From contig NZ_CP020105.1 of assembly GCF_002067135.1 (NCBI RefSeq), forward strand, positions 124,001 through 188,000: a stretch of 64,000 bases of DNA, read 5' to 3'. Positions 62,070 to 64,000 of the stretch are shown one piece after another. Both the position numbers and the translations under genes were made by a program. This stretch comes from Spirosoma rigui. Its GTDB lineage: Bacteria > Bacteroidota > Bacteroidia > Cytophagales > Spirosomataceae. Position 1 is the first letter of the stretch. Each line of letters begins with the position of its first letter. Under the pieces are notes generated by a model. That model was given only the letters and a program-made list of their open reading frames with translations. It had not been told where the DNA came from and made no database searches.

Positions 62070-63665
62070 ATGCTTTCAGAAACAGACGCGCAACGTCAGG
62101 CTGCCACAAAAACGAGTTCGCTGATCAGCGTCATTGGCGCATCGTCGGTCGGGACGCTCATCGAGTGGTATGATTTCTACATTTTCGGCTCGCTGGCAAC
62201 GGTGCTGGCCACCAAATTTTTCCCGGAGGGCAACCCCACAGCCGCGTTCCTGTCAACCCTGGCGACGTTCGCAGCTGGCTTCGTAGTCCGCCCGTTCGGC
62301 GCGTTATTTTTCGGGCGGTTGGGCGACCTCATTGGCCGGAAGTACACGTTCATGGTGACGCTGATGCTGATGGGCGGGGCTACCTTCGCCATTGGACTGA
62401 TTCCGAGCTACGAAACGATCGGGTTTATGGCCCCGCTGCTCGTACTCATCCTGCGGCTCCTGCAGGGACTGGCCCTCGGCGGTGAATATGGCGGAGCGGC
62501 CACCTACGTTGCCGAACACTCGCCCGCCAGCAAACGGGGTTTCTGGACATCCTGGATTCAGACTACCGCCACCGTGGGCCTGTTCATTTCCCTGCTGGTC
62601 ATTCTGGTGACGCGCAAGTCGATCTCCAAAGAAGAGTTCGACGAATGGGGCTGGCGCATCCCGTTCCTGGTTTCCATTTTTATGGTCCTCATCTCCTACG
62701 TGATCCGGAAGAACATGAGCGAGTCGCCCCTGTTCGCCAAGGCGAAGGCCGAAGGAAAGACCTCGACGAACCCGCTGAAAGAGAGCTTCGGCAACAAGCT
62801 GAACTTCAAGTTTGTGCTGCTGGCGCTGTTTGGCGCTACCATGGGACAGGGTGTGGTATGGTATACGGGGCAGTTCTACGCGATGAACTTCATCAAGACC
62901 GTTTGTAACGTCGACGCCATCCAGTCCGACGAGCTGATGACAGTGGCGCTGCTGATGGGAACGCCTTTCTTCGTGCTGTTTGGCTGGCTGTCGGACAAGA
63001 TTGGCCGGAAGGGCATTATGATGGCGGGGATGCTGGTAGCCATTCTGACCTACCGCCCCATTTACGAAAAAATGTACCAGACGACGAACCTGACCAACAA
63101 ACAGGAAGTCGAGGCCAGCCGCCTTATCAGCTCCACCCTGGCCGCCGACCCTAAAGTGACCGGGGCCAAAATCAAAACAACGACCGTAAAGCGGGTTTAT
63201 ACCGACGGCACCCAGCTGACCGAAGTGACGAAACTGAAAATAGCGGCCGATGCCACCGCCGAACCTGCCAAACCCGAGCTCAAAAAAACCGTCCTTGTCA
63301 CCGATACCGACCGGTGGACGCTGATCTGGCTGGTATTTATCCAGGTGATCTACGTAACGCTGGTGTACGGCCCCATTGCCGCGTTCCTGGTGGAGATGTT
63401 CCCAACCAAAATTCGCTATACCTCCATGTCGCTGCCGTACCACATTGGCAATGGCGTTTTCGGCGGGTTGCTGCCCGCCGTAGCCACCTACCTGGCTACC
63501 GGCGCGAACGAAGCGAACGTAGCCGCTGAAAAAGCTGGCTCGGCCGCGCCCTATGCCGCGCCGTACCTGGAGGGACTCTGGTATCCAATCCTGGTCGCAG
63601 CCGTCAGCCTGGTCATTGGCCTGGTCTACATCAAAAATCGGCCTCAAGTCGCCGAAGGGGCCTAG
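62070..63665 (+). CDS. MFS transporter of the metabolite:H+ symporter family
   Basis: 531 residues, 12 predicted helices. Family motifs: TLIEWYDFYIFGSLATVLATKFFP in TM1, GRLGDLIGRKYTFMVTL (motif A), LRLLQGLALGGEYGGAATYVAEH and the second half FGWLSDKIGRKGIMMAGM. A hydrophilic insertion of about 85 residues (from PIYEKMYQ to VTDTDRWTLI) separates the helices of the C-terminal half. These transporters take up dicarboxylates, osmolytes or related metabolites with protons. A small membrane-protein gene follows 37 bp later. Confidence 0.88.
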   Translation: MLSETDAQRQAATKTSSLISVIGASSVGTLIEWYDFYIFGSLATVLATKFFPEGNPTAAFLSTLATFAAGFVVRPFGALFFGRLGDLIGRKYTFMVTLMLMGGATFAIGLIPSYETIGFMAPLLVLILRLLQGLALGGEYGGAATYVAEHSPASKRGFWTSWIQTTATVGLFISLLVILVTRKSISKEEFDEWGWRIPFLVSIFMVLISYVIRKNMSESPLFAKAKAEGKTSTNPLKESFGNKLNFKFVLLALFGATMGQGVVWYTGQFYAMNFIKTVCNVDAIQSDELMTVALLMGTPFFVLFGWLSDKIGRKGIMMAGMLVAILTYRPIYEKMYQTTNLTNKQEVEASRLISSTLAADPKVTGAKIKTTTVKRVYTDGTQLTEVTKLKIAADATAEPAKPELKKTVLVTDTDRWTLIWLVFIQVIYVTLVYGPIAAFLVEMFPTKIRYTSMSLPYHIGNGVFGGLLPAVATYLATGANEANVAAEKAGSAAPYAAPYLEGLWYPILVAAVSLVIGLVYIKNRPQVAEGA

Positions 63666-63702
63666 TATCGCTATCCAACTCACCCCAAGACATTCGAAAA
63701 AA

Positions 63703-63921
63703 ATGAACACCCTCAAACGATACCTTGGCATTCTCTGGCTTGCGCTGGCGGCCCTCTGCGCTTATTTCACCATCACTTCGCTGGGTATTCCCAAGCTGAC
63801 ATCGGGCAAGACCGATGACCTGGTTTTCGGCCTTATCATCGTCTTCGTCCTCATGCCGATCATTGTGGGGGGGCTGGTTCGGTTCGGTCTGTACGCACTC
63901 CAGGGCGAATATGACGATTAA
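63703..63921 (+). CDS. Small two-helix membrane protein
   Basis: 72 residues from the ATG at 63703: MNTLKRYLGILWLALAALCAYF (helix 1), TSLGIPKLTSGKTDD (loop), LVFGLIIVFVLMPIIVGGLV (helix 2), then RFGLYALQGEYDD. It directly follows the MFS gene and is probably co-transcribed with it, perhaps as an accessory subunit. Family not certain. Confidence 0.72.
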   Translation: MNTLKRYLGILWLALAALCAYFTITSLGIPKLTSGKTDDLVFGLIIVFVLMPIIVGGLVRFGLYALQGEYDD

Positions 63922-63968
63922 CGCGCCGGCGCGGCTGCCGGCTGCCGGCTCTGACCCATACCTATCCT

Positions 63969-64000
63969 ATGCCTTACGCCGATACCTACCCCTACAGCCT
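63969..64000 (+). CDS. Possible start of a further gene (cut by window end)
   Basis: An ATG at 63969 opens MPYADTYPYS and stays open to the window end. It has host-like codons and lies 47 bases after the small membrane-protein gene. Too short to identify. Confidence 0.35.
   Translation, partial: MPYADTYPYS

Noticed and set aside
62304-63731. 475-codon open frame on the minus strand
   Set aside because: Antisense to the clear MFS gene; caused by GC-biased codon positions. Its composition (many His, Gln, Gly, Arg) matches no protein family.

Overview
The window comes from a Bacteroidota chromosome of the Spirosoma / Cytophagales type. Evidence: a SusC/SusD pair, promoters with the Bacteroidota -7 element TAnnTTTG, DUF4266/DUF3570/DUF4783-type proteins, an animal-type NADP isocitrate dehydrogenase, a pseudouridine synthase with a long Arg/Asp/Gly-rich tail, and moderately GC-rich coding sequence. 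The assignment rests on recognised families and style, not on a database search.

Bases 1 to about 9,680 are different: AT-rich, with phage or ICE-like genes. This is an integrated mobile element whose left end lies outside the window. Its backbone, on the minus strand, is a tyrosine integrase, a VapE-type helicase/ATPase, a CHC2/Toprim primase and a zinc-finger protein. Divergent HTH regulators share a palindromic operator region, and an inverted heptamer array lies between the helicase and primase genes. Two cargo blocks flank the backbone. On the left is a type I Thoeris anti-phage pair (ThsA SIR2-SLOG, cut by the window edge, and ThsB TIR). On the right are a membrane protein, a Hanks-type Ser/Thr kinase with an unknown C-terminal domain, and a convergent cyclase-like protein. 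A 24-bp perfect inverted repeat lies at the composition boundary.

From 9.7 to 47 kb the content is mostly housekeeping: SNF2 helicase, phosphoribosyltransferase, DPP-IV-like peptidase, isocitrate dehydrogenase, M20 amidohydrolase, a SusC/SusD/endonuclease-phosphatase locus, Ffh, M61 and S41 proteases, an AraC regulator divergent from a DUF1080 hydrolase, acetoacetyl-CoA synthetase, RluB-like pseudouridine synthase, DeoC and a GH36 alpha-galactosidase. Many gene ends carry long perfect hairpins, often purine-rich on one arm; two of them share nearly the same loop sequence.

From 47.5 to 55.7 kb lies a trehalose locus: a 42-residue membrane peptide plus a TreZ-like protein with degenerate catalytic motifs, a TreS-maltokinase fusion, and an OtsA-OtsB fusion. 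A nearly identical 60-bp promoter module, with four TTCTAAG-like direct repeats at exactly 11-bp period followed by TACTTTG, precedes both plus-strand units. This is the most striking regulatory signal in the window.

From 55.8 to 61.7 kb lies an envelope redox cluster: Rieske lipoprotein, thioredoxin-like protein, ApbE flavin transferase, DUF4266 lipoprotein, DUF3570 protein, ApbE-DUF2271 fusion and PepSY-type membrane protein. The window ends with an MFS metabolite:proton symporter, a small membrane protein and the start of one more possible gene.
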